A stretch of DNA of 64,000 nucleotides from a virus: the IMG/VR virus record IMGVR_UViG_3300005529_000029, positions 1 through 64,000 of that record; one strand, given 5' to 3'. Position 1 is the stretch's first letter; the number at the start of each line of letters is the position of its first letter. A model generated the notes under the pieces. It ran no database searches, had not been told where the DNA came from, and saw only the letters and a list, made by a program, of their open reading frames with translations. Below are positions 34,278 to 41,685 of this stretch, piece after piece. The position numbers and the translations under genes are program-made.

Positions 34278-34509
34278 AGAAAACATTAAGGCATTCATTT
34301 CCTGGCTCTACGATCAGGATGGATTCACCGAGTCGATGGTTCGATCAGTTGAGAGTTTTCTCAGAAAAATTAGCGAGACACATCAAAACGCGGACCAATT
34401 CTCAATGAGACTCCAAGGTATGCATTACAACTTTAGCTTTAAGACTTTCCCGGATTTTAAGATCACTGAACTTAACAAATCACTGCAATGTGTCGATAGC
34501 GATTTATGA
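34264..34509 (+). CDS. Hypothetical small acidic protein (TTG start)
   Basis: 81 aa from a TTG (MELTEENIKAFISWLYDQDG) that overlaps the upstream stop. Helical acidic sequence, then beta-like NFSFKTFPDFKITEL. The TTG choice is by frame continuity only. Confidence 0.45.
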   Translation: MELTEENIKAFISWLYDQDGFTESMVRSVESFLRKISETHQNADQFSMRLQGMHYNFSFKTFPDFKITELNKSLQCVDSDL

Positions 34510-34522
34510 TATAATTCCACCT

Positions 34523-34819
34523 ATGGGATTGATCCTTCTTATCATTGGCTTGGCAGTCGGCTTCACGATCGGCTTCATTCTGAACTGCCAGCCTGGATGG
34601 AAGGAACTGCTCTCGCTCCGAACCTCAATCAAGTTATACCAGCAGGTCTTCGGCAAATATCCTGACGACGATCTCAAAAAGTTTTTAGATCCTTCTTGCA
34701 TCGACAAACCGCGCCCCGCTGTTGACTGGAGTAGCGACCAGCCTATCGAAGTCACTTATACTCCAGTCCAGCATAAACGGATCGCTCCAGATCAGTGGCA
34801 ATGGAAAGCCGAGGAATGA
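34523..34819 (+). CDS. Small single-pass membrane protein
   Basis: 98 aa from the ATG at 34523; a GTG at 34490 would add 11 residues. N-terminal transmembrane helix (GLILLIIGLAVGFTIGFIL), then a soluble tail with YQQVFGKYPDDDLKKFLD. Function unknown. ATGA overlap with the next gene. Confidence 0.55.
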   Translation: MGLILLIIGLAVGFTIGFILNCQPGWKELLSLRTSIKLYQQVFGKYPDDDLKKFLDPSCIDKPRPAVDWSSDQPIEVTYTPVQHKRIAPDQWQWKAEE

Positions 34820-35061
34820 TGATCACTACGATAGATTCTGTACCTGATTTAAGCAATTTTCGCGATCAGACAATTTTGCAGTTTAATGTATCTTGGCTAA
34901 TGTCCGATCAGATCACTGCTTTAATCGGTAAACTGATCTCAATTGATGGAGTGGCTGGTATCTGGCAAATAAAAAAGTGCGAGACTCGACTTCCTGGATT
35001 CACCACCGTAACTCTTTATGGATATGCTCCATCTAATGAGAAAACCCAGCAATCAAAATGA
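34816..35061 (+). CDS. Hypothetical small protein
   Basis: 81 aa. Start set by the ATGA overlap with the previous stop (34816). Beta-alpha pattern (LQFNVSWLMSDQITALIGKL; CETRLPGFTTVTLYGYAP). No family recognised. Confidence 0.5.
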   Translation: MMITTIDSVPDLSNFRDQTILQFNVSWLMSDQITALIGKLISIDGVAGIWQIKKCETRLPGFTTVTLYGYAPSNEKTQQSK

Positions 35062-35240
35062 ATTATATAACCATCATTAATCCAACACCACGCGAACTCC
35101 CAGTCCAAATAACTGTATCCTCACCACTGGATAGATATGTATCTCCTAATGCGCTAGAATTGCCAGTACAGATTTCCATTAGTTGTCCTGTGCCGCCAAC
35201 TCCAGTTTCTGATTTGCAATTGCTATCCCTTCGCTATTAG
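35058..35240 (+). CDS. Small protein with internal ELPVQI repeat
   Basis: 60 aa with ATGA overlap to its neighbour. RELPVQITVSSPLDRYVSPN and LELPVQISISCPV are an internal duplication of about 29 residues, so a proline/valine-rich repeat. Stop codon lies in the loop of the following hairpin. Function unknown. Confidence 0.5.
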   Translation: MNYITIINPTPRELPVQITVSSPLDRYVSPNALELPVQISISCPVPPTPVSDLQLLSLRY

Positions 35241-35252
35241 CGAATTTCTTTG
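35230..35252 (+). terminator. Intrinsic terminator overlapping a stop codon
   Basis: TTCGCT (35230-35235) and AGCGAA (35239-35244) form a 6-bp hairpin with loop ATT, followed by TTTCTTTG and later AATTTTTTATTT. The TAG at 35238-35240 lies in the loop. It ends the AraC-led operon. Confidence 0.6.
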
Positions 35253-35932
35253 TGCAATTTTTTATTTCCTGATTTTTCCACTCGCTTCATACGCATATTT
35301 TTGTTTTGGATATTTCGACAAGAGCGCTTATATGTGCCTGGCGCGCCAGCGCATTGCGACCCCCTTTAGCGAGCTAACGATCCACCCCTGGCACTAGCCT
35401 GGCGCGGGTTAGGTAGGGGAGCGTGTCAGGTAATCGGAGCTCGGTCGTATTAGGTAACTACCTGATACTGCGCGAGTTACGGTCATTTTGATACGTCACT
35501 TCGACTAATTCACTCAAAAATGTCGAATAGACACACAGATTTGTTACCTTCGGTGACGATTAACCAGAATCGGGTCAGTTCGACTCAAAACCGGTTAATT
35601 GACCGTCTTTAAACATATCCACTCGTCAGGTAATATCTTGATAAGTGTACATAATAAGACGTTTAGATACAGTAAGATAGGGATTATCTAGCGTAAGCTA
35701 TTACAAATAAAGCGTTTATCGTGACTTATGGCATGACGGTTGTATATAAGGTAGGTGACTCTAAACGAGTTCGGTCTCTGACAATCCATTACCTATAAAC
35801 CTGACTGTCTCATATTGTACGTCATTCTGACAGGAAAGACGGTCAGGTAATGACAGGTGACTGGGTTCGACCGTTCTTTGACAATCGAAGTACCACGACC
35901 GAAATCACATCTTAAGTATCGGAGATAATCAC
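35241..35932. promoter_or_regulatory. 690-bp noncoding control region with repeated motifs
   Basis: No coding frame is supported. GTCAGGTAAT occurs three times (35425-35434, 35625-35634, 35842-35851), AGGTAACTACCT forms a 12-bp palindrome near 35452, and CTGGCGCGCCAG is a palindrome at 35338-35349. TTGACA is at 35878-35883 but lacks a matching -10 box. GGAG at 35921 serves the next gene. The repeats look like operators or a replication/partition region. The role is not known. Confidence 0.55.
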
Positions 35933-36316
35933 ATGTCAACCAATACCAATATCGTTAACGTCAACGCTCTGTCTTCTGATAAGGCTGCTGAAATCCGGCG
36001 ACGTATCGAGGAAAAGCGGGCACAGAAGATTGACACTGAGGTTAAGGTCGAGATCGCGAATGAGCAGCTTGGCGAGCAGATCAAAGACTTCGCCACGCAG
36101 ATCATGGCCAAGTGCGATCAGTACATCATGTGTGTCGAGGAAGGCCGTCTTGAGGAGCTGCCCATGGACGCAGGGCTTCCGGCAATCTACAAGGAGCTCA
36201 ACAAGCGCGTCACTTGGATTAAGGACAATTACAAGTTTATTAAGACGGGCGAGCACACAAACTTCAAGAGAGCTGGGCTGCAGAATCCGGTTCTGGCTGA
36301 AATTATCGGCGAGTAG
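35933..36316 (+). CDS. Hypothetical helical protein
   Basis: 127 aa. First gene after the long control region, with GGAG eight bases before ATG. Basic/acidic helix (AAEIRRRIEEKRAQKI), then a helical body with CDQYIMC. Codon use seems more GC-ending than in neighbouring genes, as in a highly expressed gene. An intrinsic terminator follows. Unknown function. Confidence 0.65.
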   Translation: MSTNTNIVNVNALSSDKAAEIRRRIEEKRAQKIDTEVKVEIANEQLGEQIKDFATQIMAKCDQYIMCVEEGRLEELPMDAGLPAIYKELNKRVTWIKDNYKFIKTGEHTNFKRAGLQNPVLAEIIGE

Positions 36317-36338
36317 TTAAACCTTAACATCGGTTAGC

Positions 36339-36366
36339 GGGTCCGGTTTGGTGTCCCGGACCCTTT
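36339..36366 (+). terminator. Intrinsic terminator
   Basis: GGGTCCGG (36339-36346) pairs with CCGGACCC (36356-36363) around a 9-base loop, followed by TTTGTCATTTT. It lies directly after the 127-aa gene, suggesting that gene is a separate, strongly transcribed unit. Confidence 0.7.
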
Positions 36367-36387
36367 GTCATTTTACAGGAGCGCGAC

Positions 36388-36555
36388 ATGGATACGTTAA
36401 CTCTTATCAATGGATACAATGAAGCAGCGAAGGTACTAGGCCAAGCAAAGATAGATGCCGTTCATGATGCCCAAGCAATTTATAGTCAGGTCTATCGAAT
36501 TGACGAGTATATAAATGGGCAGATCATGGCATTGCTTGCCGAGCTGAAAGGCTAA
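36388..36555 (+). CDS. Small hypothetical protein
   Basis: 55 aa, ATG preceded by ACAGGAG. Sequence starts MDTLTLINGYNEAAKVLG and is helical (DAQAIYSQVYRIDEYINGQI). It lies between two terminators with no overlap to other genes. Not recognised. Confidence 0.6.
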   Translation: MDTLTLINGYNEAAKVLGQAKIDAVHDAQAIYSQVYRIDEYINGQIMALLAELKG

Positions 36556-36577
36556 TGATTCCCATAGGCGAATGACC

Positions 36578-36610
36578 AAGGGGAGCGGGTTGCCACCGAC
36601 TCCCCTTTTC
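36578..36610 (+). terminator. Intrinsic terminator
   Basis: AAGGGGAG (36578-36585) pairs with CTCCCCTT (36600-36607), with an inner CGG/CCG pairing in the loop and a following TTC run. The rest of the gap to 36866 holds two tandem copies of GCGATGCCAG (36621-36640) and GC-rich sequence with no gene that I can support. Confidence 0.7.
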
Positions 36611-36866
36611 TTATGCCCAGGCGATGCCAGGCGATGCCAGGCGCGCAGCTAGAAGTGTACATTAAGCGAGCTGGATCCTGGCAGCATAGCGCGCCGGCGC
36701 AGCCTTGCCCGAGTAAGTAGCCAGGTGTACAGGCGCAGCCAGCTTGATCTTGCAGGCTATTCACGGCGCGCATTAAGCATTCATGGGCAAGCATAGATCT
36801 ACGAGCGCTAATCGAACCAAGGGCGCTTAGCAAATCATCAGGCAATACTTTAAGAAGGAGCAGCGA

Positions 36867-37295
36867 ATGAAAGCACGAAGAATAGATGGGCAGGTTATAG
36901 ATATTCAAACTGGCCAGCAATTAACCGGCAAGGCGCTGGAAAGCATCACGATTACTTGGGCTGATATGAAAGGCGGGATCGGAGTCAGGTTCGATGACTG
37001 GCTCTTCGAGTGTGTGCTTGTTAGGCTTAGCCCAATTGATCCCGTAAATAGCTCACGAAATCATCAAGCTATTAACAGTCTAAAAGAATTTCTAGACTAT
37101 AACGTTCGAGTTAAGCAGCAGCGCGTGGAGATCCTGGAATCACGGATCGCGGTATTATCAGAAGTGCCAGCGGATCGCTTTGACGCTCGGGCGTTTGAGC
37201 AAGCGCTATCTCTCAAAGAAGCTGATCTGCAGAAAGTCAAGTTAGAGCTCGAACAATTCAAATCCTGGCGCGATCTGATCACCAGCCAATTCTAG
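36867..37295 (+). CDS. Hypothetical coiled-coil protein
   Basis: 142 aa with AAGAAGGAG ribosome site. N-terminal beta domain (ARRIDGQVIDIQTGQQLTG; VRFDDWLFECVLVRL), then a long coiled coil (VKQQRVEILESRIAVL; LKEADLQKVKLELEQFK). Unknown. Confidence 0.6.
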   Translation: MKARRIDGQVIDIQTGQQLTGKALESITITWADMKGGIGVRFDDWLFECVLVRLSPIDPVNSSRNHQAINSLKEFLDYNVRVKQQRVEILESRIAVLSEVPADRFDARAFEQALSLKEADLQKVKLELEQFKSWRDLITSQF

Positions 37296-37331
37296 AATCG
37301 ATTCTACATTTGTAGCAATATGCTTTTTATG

Positions 37332-37412
37332 TTGACGCATCTCTACACGCTTGTGTATAGTTGCCAAAGTCCAGCAAAACAGCAATATCAACTCTACACA
37401 GCTTTGTATAGT
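37332..37412 (+). promoter_or_regulatory. Promoter with two 20-bp palindromic operators
   Basis: TTGACG (37332-37337) and TATAGT (37356-37361) form a sigma70-type promoter with an 18-base spacer. CTCTACACGCTTGTGTATAG (37341-37360) covers its -10 region, and CTCTACACAGCTTTGTATAG (37392-37411) lies nine bases before the next ATG. A third copy, CTCTACACAGCGATGTAGAG, lies inside that gene at 37620-37639. The arrangement is that of an autoregulated repressor. Confidence 0.65.
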
Positions 37413-37420
37413 TACGACCT

Positions 37421-37720
37421 ATGGAACGATTCTCAATTAAGCAGGCAGCAAGTAGGCTCGGCGTTATTCCTCGCCGCGTCTACCAGTTCATCGAACAGGG
37501 TAGGCTTGTCGCGCAAACTGATGAGTTCTCAGGCAAATTATTCATTACCGGCGATCAGCTTACCAAATTCAAGCGCCTGGATCGATCGCCAGGTAATCCC
37601 AATTTCAAGCAAAAGACATCTCTACACAGCGATGTAGAGTTAGACGCAGAGTCCACTGATACCGCGAGAACTTTTGAGCCTGATCCGGAAAGCAATTGGG
37701 CTCGCGCTTTTGACGATTAA
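37421..37720 (+). CDS. Helix-turn-helix regulator (MerR/excisionase fold)
   Basis: 99 aa. N-terminal winged helix-turn-helix: MERFSIKQAASRLGVIPRRV then YQFIEQGRLVAQ, like MerR/AlpA-type proteins; the C terminus is acidic and disordered. Three palindromic sites with a common CTCTACAC half lie in its promoter and coding sequence, so it probably represses itself. No ribosome site is visible before ATG. Alternative: an excisionase. Confidence 0.7.
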   Translation: MERFSIKQAASRLGVIPRRVYQFIEQGRLVAQTDEFSGKLFITGDQLTKFKRLDRSPGNPNFKQKTSLHSDVELDAESTDTARTFEPDPESNWARAFDD

Positions 37721-38160
37721 TAGGCAGCATAGAGATATGATTAAGCCATTTGATAGCAGCTAATTAGCTAAATATGACATTCGCTGTCATATTTGCAGCA
37801 GATGCGCGCGCGGCGGCTTGGGGCAAAGCGCAATTTTAAAAAGATCACGGGCGATTCTCAGGGTCAAATACCAGGTAAAAAAGGTCAACGCAGAACGATC
37901 TACGACTCATCGTACAACAAAATAGTGCACAATCATCCAATTGAGCCTTAATGACACAGGGAGCGGGTATATGAGCCATATAGAAACACGAGCGAAATAG
38001 GCTTATAGGTATATCCCTGACGTAAGGTAATCCTAAGGAATAAGGGCAGATAAAGGCTATTAGTCTGAGTTGATTTCATAAGCTAATCTATGTTAAAGTG
38101 TCCTCGGTTTTTGTGTACATTTAGGGACATTTACGGAGCTATAGAGCGGAGGGTAAAGCA
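37721..38160. other. 440-bp noncoding stretch with a perfect inverted repeat
   Basis: AAATATGACA (37770-37779) and TGTCATATTT (37785-37794) form a perfect 10-bp hairpin with loop TTCGC and no T run, an operator or mRNA-end structure. TGTGTACATTTA at about 38113 resembles other intergenic motifs in this phage. CGGAGGG lies before the next gene. No coding frame is supported. Confidence 0.5.
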
Positions 38161-38367
38161 ATGGCAGATCGGGATATGGATGCTCTCAACTTAAATGAGC
38201 CAGAAGAGGCAAGTCCGCGTGATCTGGCAAGTTTCTGCGGTTTAGAGGCTGGTAAATGCGTAAGGAATGGGTCTGCTGATAGTGCCAGGTACTACGCTCG
38301 ATGGGCAGCACATTATGGATTTGAGGCATTGCTCAAAGAAGAGAGGGATAATGATCATGGGTTATAG
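38161..38367 (+). CDS. Small hypothetical protein
   Basis: 68 aa with a CGGAGGG ribosome site. Acidic N terminus and an alanine/tyrosine helix (ADSARYYARWAAHYGFEALL). It overlaps the next gene's start. Unknown. Confidence 0.55.
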   Translation: MADRDMDALNLNEPEEASPRDLASFCGLEAGKCVRNGSADSARYYARWAAHYGFEALLKEERDNDHGL

Positions 38368-38548
38368 ACCACCGCGACCGCCATTACGTGTTAGAGATAT
38401 CTTTCCGGCACCACCCTGCCCTGATCCTCCAGGCGATGGACGTTGTAAATCTTGTGGCGCTCCCCTCAGTAGGGAGTTCGTCATTAAAGGTCACTGCGGT
38501 TACTGCGGAATCACGATCCATCAACGGCAAGTTCCACGTGAAACATAG
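38357..38548 (+). CDS. Small zinc-ribbon protein
   Basis: 63 aa (an ATG at 38351 is also possible). A proline-rich N terminus (GYRPPRPPLRVRD), then CKSCGAPL and CGYCGITI, a four-cysteine zinc ribbon. These knuckles often bind nucleic acid. The start is set by overlap with the previous stop. Confidence 0.6.
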   Translation: MGYRPPRPPLRVRDIFPAPPCPDPPGDGRCKSCGAPLSREFVIKGHCGYCGITIHQRQVPRET

Positions 38549-38556
38549 GCGAAATT

Positions 38557-38736
38557 ATGAAATCAAACACAGTTCATAAGAACCAAGCGGGCTCGATTCC
38601 TTGTGGCGTCGATAGAGGCTACAACAAGATTAGAGCAAAGCAGATCTTCGTCACTTCCCACGATTGGCGCGTTGTCACCTGCAAACGTTGCCTTCTCACA
38701 ATAAGCAAAAGCAAAAAGAGCAATAAAGGAGCATAA
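38557..38736 (+). CDS. Small basic protein with CxxC
   Basis: 59 aa starting MKSNTVHKNQAGSIPCG, with VTCKRCLLT near residue 42 and a lysine-rich end. It has a free-standing frame between two real genes, and a downstream ribosome site AAAGGAG overlaps its stop. Not recognised. May bind nucleic acid. Confidence 0.5.
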   Translation: MKSNTVHKNQAGSIPCGVDRGYNKIRAKQIFVTSHDWRVVTCKRCLLTISKSKKSNKGA

Positions 38737-38742
38737 AAAATT

Positions 38743-38985
38743 ATGATTATCGAGATTGATGGAGTTCAAACTAGTGACGTCCAGGTGGCGAAAGTCACCT
38801 TCCAGAAATGCGATGAACTTCCATTTGACTTCAGCTTGGTTTTTGGAGCGGATCATTCGATTAAGGCTGAGGCTGAAATGGATGGCGAAATGCTTGATTT
38901 AACACCATTAATTGGTTCTCTCAATATCATTGAAATGTTTAAAAATCGTGAGGGAGCATCGGCAAACGCTACCGGAGGTTTCTAA
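38743..38985 (+). CDS. Small acidic protein
   Basis: 80 aa with AAAGGAG ribosome site. Beta-rich (MIIEIDGVQTSDVQVAKVTF), acidic. Unknown. Confidence 0.55.
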   Translation: MIIEIDGVQTSDVQVAKVTFQKCDELPFDFSLVFGADHSIKAEAEMDGEMLDLTPLIGSLNIIEMFKNREGASANATGGF

Positions 38986-38986
38986 T

Positions 38987-39286
38987 ATGTCGTTGCAAGA
39001 CTTCGATTCCCTTCCCGATGATACGACCGTTGACACTATCACCGCAGTCCTCAGAGCCGCGCGCCAGTCATTTACCAATGAAGAGACTCTAATAAAAGCC
39101 TGCATTCTCTGTGATACCGAATACCATATACCGGTGGAAGCCTCCGACCTGGCTGAATACAAGAGTCCGGATCGGCGCAAGATCCAGGAAGTCTTTCCTT
39201 ACCTTCCTTCTGGCGATCGCGAGCTCCTCATCTCTGGCATCTGTGAGAAATGCTTCGATGATTATTGCGAGGAGGATGAAGACTAA
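38987..39286 (+). CDS. Small CxxC protein
   Basis: 99 aa; ATG at 38987 follows GGAGG. A longer upstream frame overlaps the previous gene and is unlikely. ACILCDTEYHIPVEASDLAE and ICEKCFDDYC supply two cysteine pairs, probably a zinc finger. One-base overlap with the next gene (taATG). Confidence 0.6.
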   Translation: MSLQDFDSLPDDTTVDTITAVLRAARQSFTNEETLIKACILCDTEYHIPVEASDLAEYKSPDRRKIQEVFPYLPSGDRELLISGICEKCFDDYCEEDED

Positions 39287-39672
39287 TGGCCGCGATTAAT
39301 CCCGCAAAGCTTTATTCAACTGTCTGGGGTCTCTCAATGTCCGTTGTGAAGCCGATCCGAGTTGAATTATTGGCCAGAGCCAAAAATGGACGGATCGAAT
39401 TCCCTCTGCAGGAGAGCTCGTTAAAGATTTCCAGGCAGATCATCAACTTTCGCCAGTTAATTGTCCAGATGGCCTACAGCGATCTTCAGAATATGCTTGA
39501 TCACGCAGATAAGCCAGAACAGATCAAATATATCCAGGATGGCGTGGCTTTCTCCCATAAAAAGCTTGATGAAGCTATCGAATTTCACCGCGGACTCTTT
39601 GCTGAAATACAGCTCTGGAAGAAGACCAAAAAGCCTTTTCCTCGAGCCTTTGAATCAGTCGAATTTGTATAG
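39286..39672 (+). CDS. Hypothetical helical protein
   Basis: 128 aa. Helical, basic/acidic (KISRQIINFRQLIVQMAYSD; FSHKKLDEAIEFHRGLFAEI). It shares its first base with the preceding stop. No family recognised. Confidence 0.55.
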   Translation: MAAINPAKLYSTVWGLSMSVVKPIRVELLARAKNGRIEFPLQESSLKISRQIINFRQLIVQMAYSDLQNMLDHADKPEQIKYIQDGVAFSHKKLDEAIEFHRGLFAEIQLWKKTKKPFPRAFESVEFV

Positions 39673-39680
39673 GAGCATTT

Positions 39681-39899
39681 ATGCCAGCACCAGATGACGA
39701 TGCAGAAGATCGAATCTACAAATGGGAGATTGGCCCTTCAATCGACCGCGATTATGACTTTAATGTGACCGATGATGATGATCGAGCAGCTCAAATCCTT
39801 TATGAGATCGCTGAACACGAAATCGACAATCTGTTACCTGGCAAGTCGACTACGATAACCATTAAGCATAACAAGATCGAACCAAAACCTAATTCCTGA
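39681..39899 (+). CDS. Small acidic protein
   Basis: 72 aa, rich in Asp (TDDDDRAAQILYEIAEHEID). It has a GGAGCA ribosome site. Unknown. Acidic small phage proteins can mimic DNA, but nothing specific shows that here. Confidence 0.5.
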   Translation: MPAPDDDAEDRIYKWEIGPSIDRDYDFNVTDDDDRAAQILYEIAEHEIDNLLPGKSTTITIKHNKIEPKPNS

Positions 39900-39934
39900 A
39901 AGCGCTTTCACCAATTTCAAAAGGAGATAATCAC

Positions 39935-40255
39935 ATGGGCTATGAAACTTACCATCAACTCTACATTGACACCAATAATGAAGCCATCTGGAAGGCGATT
40001 GACGAGGATCCGACATATGCGGATGTCAAATATGCTGTCGGTTCTGATGGAACTAGCGGCGATAGCTGTAAATGGTATGACCACGAGGTAGATATGAGGC
40101 GCCTCTCGGCCCAATTTCCAGATGTTCTTTTCACCCTTAATGGCTCTGACGAAAATAACGAGGACATCTGGATCGAATACTATAAAGGCGGCAAGATGCA
40201 ACGGTGTCCAGCCATAATCACTTTTGATGAGTACGATGAATCAAAGCTAAGTTAA
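39935..40255 (+). CDS. Hypothetical protein
   Basis: 106 aa with AAAGGAG. Alternating beta/alpha, tryptophan-rich (DTNNEAIWKAIDEDPTYADV; EDIWIEYYKGGKMQR). Not recognised, but the YHQLYIDTN...WKAI layout is typical of small phage sequence-unknown proteins with a ferredoxin-like fold. No function given. Confidence 0.55.
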   Translation: MGYETYHQLYIDTNNEAIWKAIDEDPTYADVKYAVGSDGTSGDSCKWYDHEVDMRRLSAQFPDVLFTLNGSDENNEDIWIEYYKGGKMQRCPAIITFDEYDESKLS

Positions 40256-40266
40256 GGAGCAATTCC

Positions 40267-40755
40267 ATGTCAAGCATTCTATTTAACCTAGGCGAATACA
40301 AACACTTTGAAGAGAAAAGCGATCTGCTTAAACATCTCTACAACAGTTCGCGTCCATATACTCAGCAAGATTTGCCAGCGAGCGTGGGAGAATTTCTTTT
40401 TGAGCTTAACGCTGAAGCATATGCAGAAAGATATGCTGAGAACGCAGAGACCGGAAGTGAAATTGAAGAAGCGCGCGCCAATCTGTCATTTGATCCCTCT
40501 GATTATGACTTCGGCAAGGTCACTGACTGGAATAACCTGCTTCAAATCTATGATCTTCTTAAGCGAATTCGTTATCAATGCGATGAATTCCACGAGGGAC
40601 ATCCCGCAATGGATCGCTATGAGATTCTTCAACTGATGATAACTATCCTCTCTCAAGTGCTCATAAATAAGATGAAAGCCGGAAGTGAGTTTAACGACAT
40701 TCCCGCTAAATACTATACGTTCTCGGCGGCGACTGACAAAGAAACCCTTTTTTGA
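40267..40755 (+). CDS. Hypothetical protein
   Basis: 162 aa with AAGGAG. Helical acidic protein (AENAETGSEIEEARANL; LLQIYDLLKRIRYQCDEF). Unknown. Confidence 0.55.
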   Translation: MSSILFNLGEYKHFEEKSDLLKHLYNSSRPYTQQDLPASVGEFLFELNAEAYAERYAENAETGSEIEEARANLSFDPSDYDFGKVTDWNNLLQIYDLLKRIRYQCDEFHEGHPAMDRYEILQLMITILSQVLINKMKAGSEFNDIPAKYYTFSAATDKETLF

Positions 40756-40775
40756 CCTTTTGGGGTATACATATT

Positions 40776-41204
40776 ATGCAAAATACAGCAGAATTGGATA
40801 AGAGTCTGACAGACCATCCTGGAACTATTGGTGGTGGCGCCGTCGTCAAGGTCTGGAATGAACCTGAAGGCAAGTTCTACACGATCCAGCGTGAAGACAG
40901 TTCAACTTTCCGGCTTCAGATCTTCCATGATCGGCAAGCATTAATCAACCGCCTTTCTGAGCTATTAGCAATCTTCAGAACGAAATTTGGAATACCTAAG
41001 AGCTGCGATCCTGGCGTTTATATTCGAGCATTAGGATACCGAACTGCCGCAAACGACATTGAACACATCTCTGTGGCTCATCTTCTGCTACGGCTTCCAG
41101 AAATCTCTCCTGATGCTGCGGTAATTACCAATGACGATATTAACGCCTGGCTTGAACCTCTCGGTCTCTATTTCGAGCCAAGGGAAAGTGAGCAATCCCA
41201 ATGA
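40776..41204 (+). CDS. Hypothetical protein
   Basis: 142 aa from ATG 40776. A TTG-led frame eight codons longer is possible. Beta-rich first half (GGAVVKVWNEPEGKFYTIQR), helical middle (ALINRLSELLAIFRTKFGI). Four-base overlap with the next gene. Unknown. Confidence 0.5.
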   Translation: MQNTAELDKSLTDHPGTIGGGAVVKVWNEPEGKFYTIQREDSSTFRLQIFHDRQALINRLSELLAIFRTKFGIPKSCDPGVYIRALGYRTAANDIEHISVAHLLLRLPEISPDAAVITNDDINAWLEPLGLYFEPRESEQSQ

Positions 41205-41395
41205 AGCCACTTTATGCAAATACCTGTGGTGATTGCGGGAACCGAATAATTTCCAAGTCTATCTGGACACTTCCATTGCTCTTAATTTGGCACGATCTCA
41301 ACGTTCATGGACTTCTATTCACCGATGCCTGGAACCCTCGCAAGATCATCAGTCGCCACCATAAAACAAGACAACGAGAAAGAGAGGGCAAATAA
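41201..41395 (+). CDS. Small protein with CxxC and basic tail
   Basis: 64 aa, ATGA-coupled. CGDCGNRII near residue 9, a hydrophobic stretch (IWTLPLLLIWHDLNVHGLLF) and a basic end. Function unknown. Confidence 0.5.
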   Translation: MKPLYANTCGDCGNRIISKSIWTLPLLLIWHDLNVHGLLFTDAWNPRKIISRHHKTRQREREGK

Positions 41396-41397
41396 TC

Positions 41398-41643
41398 ATG
41401 ACCAAAGAACAAGAGATCGAGCAGGCAAGACGGCAATATGACGCTTTAGGGCAATCATGTGATCGATTGCTTCAGGCTCAGATCAAAGCTCAATCAACCG
41501 GCAACTGGCCTCTCTTCAAGAAGATCAGGGATGCTCACTCGCGAGTGGTCCAGCGCCGGCGCTACCTGAAGGTTCTAATAGAAGTTTTACCAGGAATCCA
41601 GGGACAAGAGCCAAATCCGCGTTCAAAGTCTTTTTGGCGTTAA
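41398..41643 (+). CDS. Small helical basic protein
   Basis: 81 aa. Fully helical with many basic residues (RDAHSRVVQRRRYLKVL). It is the last gene before the structured-RNA locus. Unknown. Confidence 0.5.
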   Translation: MTKEQEIEQARRQYDALGQSCDRLLQAQIKAQSTGNWPLFKKIRDAHSRVVQRRRYLKVLIEVLPGIQGQEPNPRSKSFWR

Positions 41644-41650
41644 AGCTGAC

Positions 41651-41679
41651 TTGATTTTGTAAACATTTAGTGATATATT
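41651..41679 (+). promoter_or_regulatory. Sigma70-type promoter of the structured RNA
   Basis: TTGATT (41651-41656) and TATATT (41674-41679) with a 17-base spacer. Expected start is about 41686, exactly at the first hairpin. The spacer contains TGTAAACATTT (41658-41668), a motif repeated in other intergenic regions and possibly an operator. Confidence 0.6.
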
Positions 41680-41685
41680 AAGACA

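Noticed and set aside
37320-37637. 105-codon plus-strand frame over the operator region and HTH gene
   Set aside because: Its first part is the promoter/operator region and the rest is a shadow of the HTH gene.
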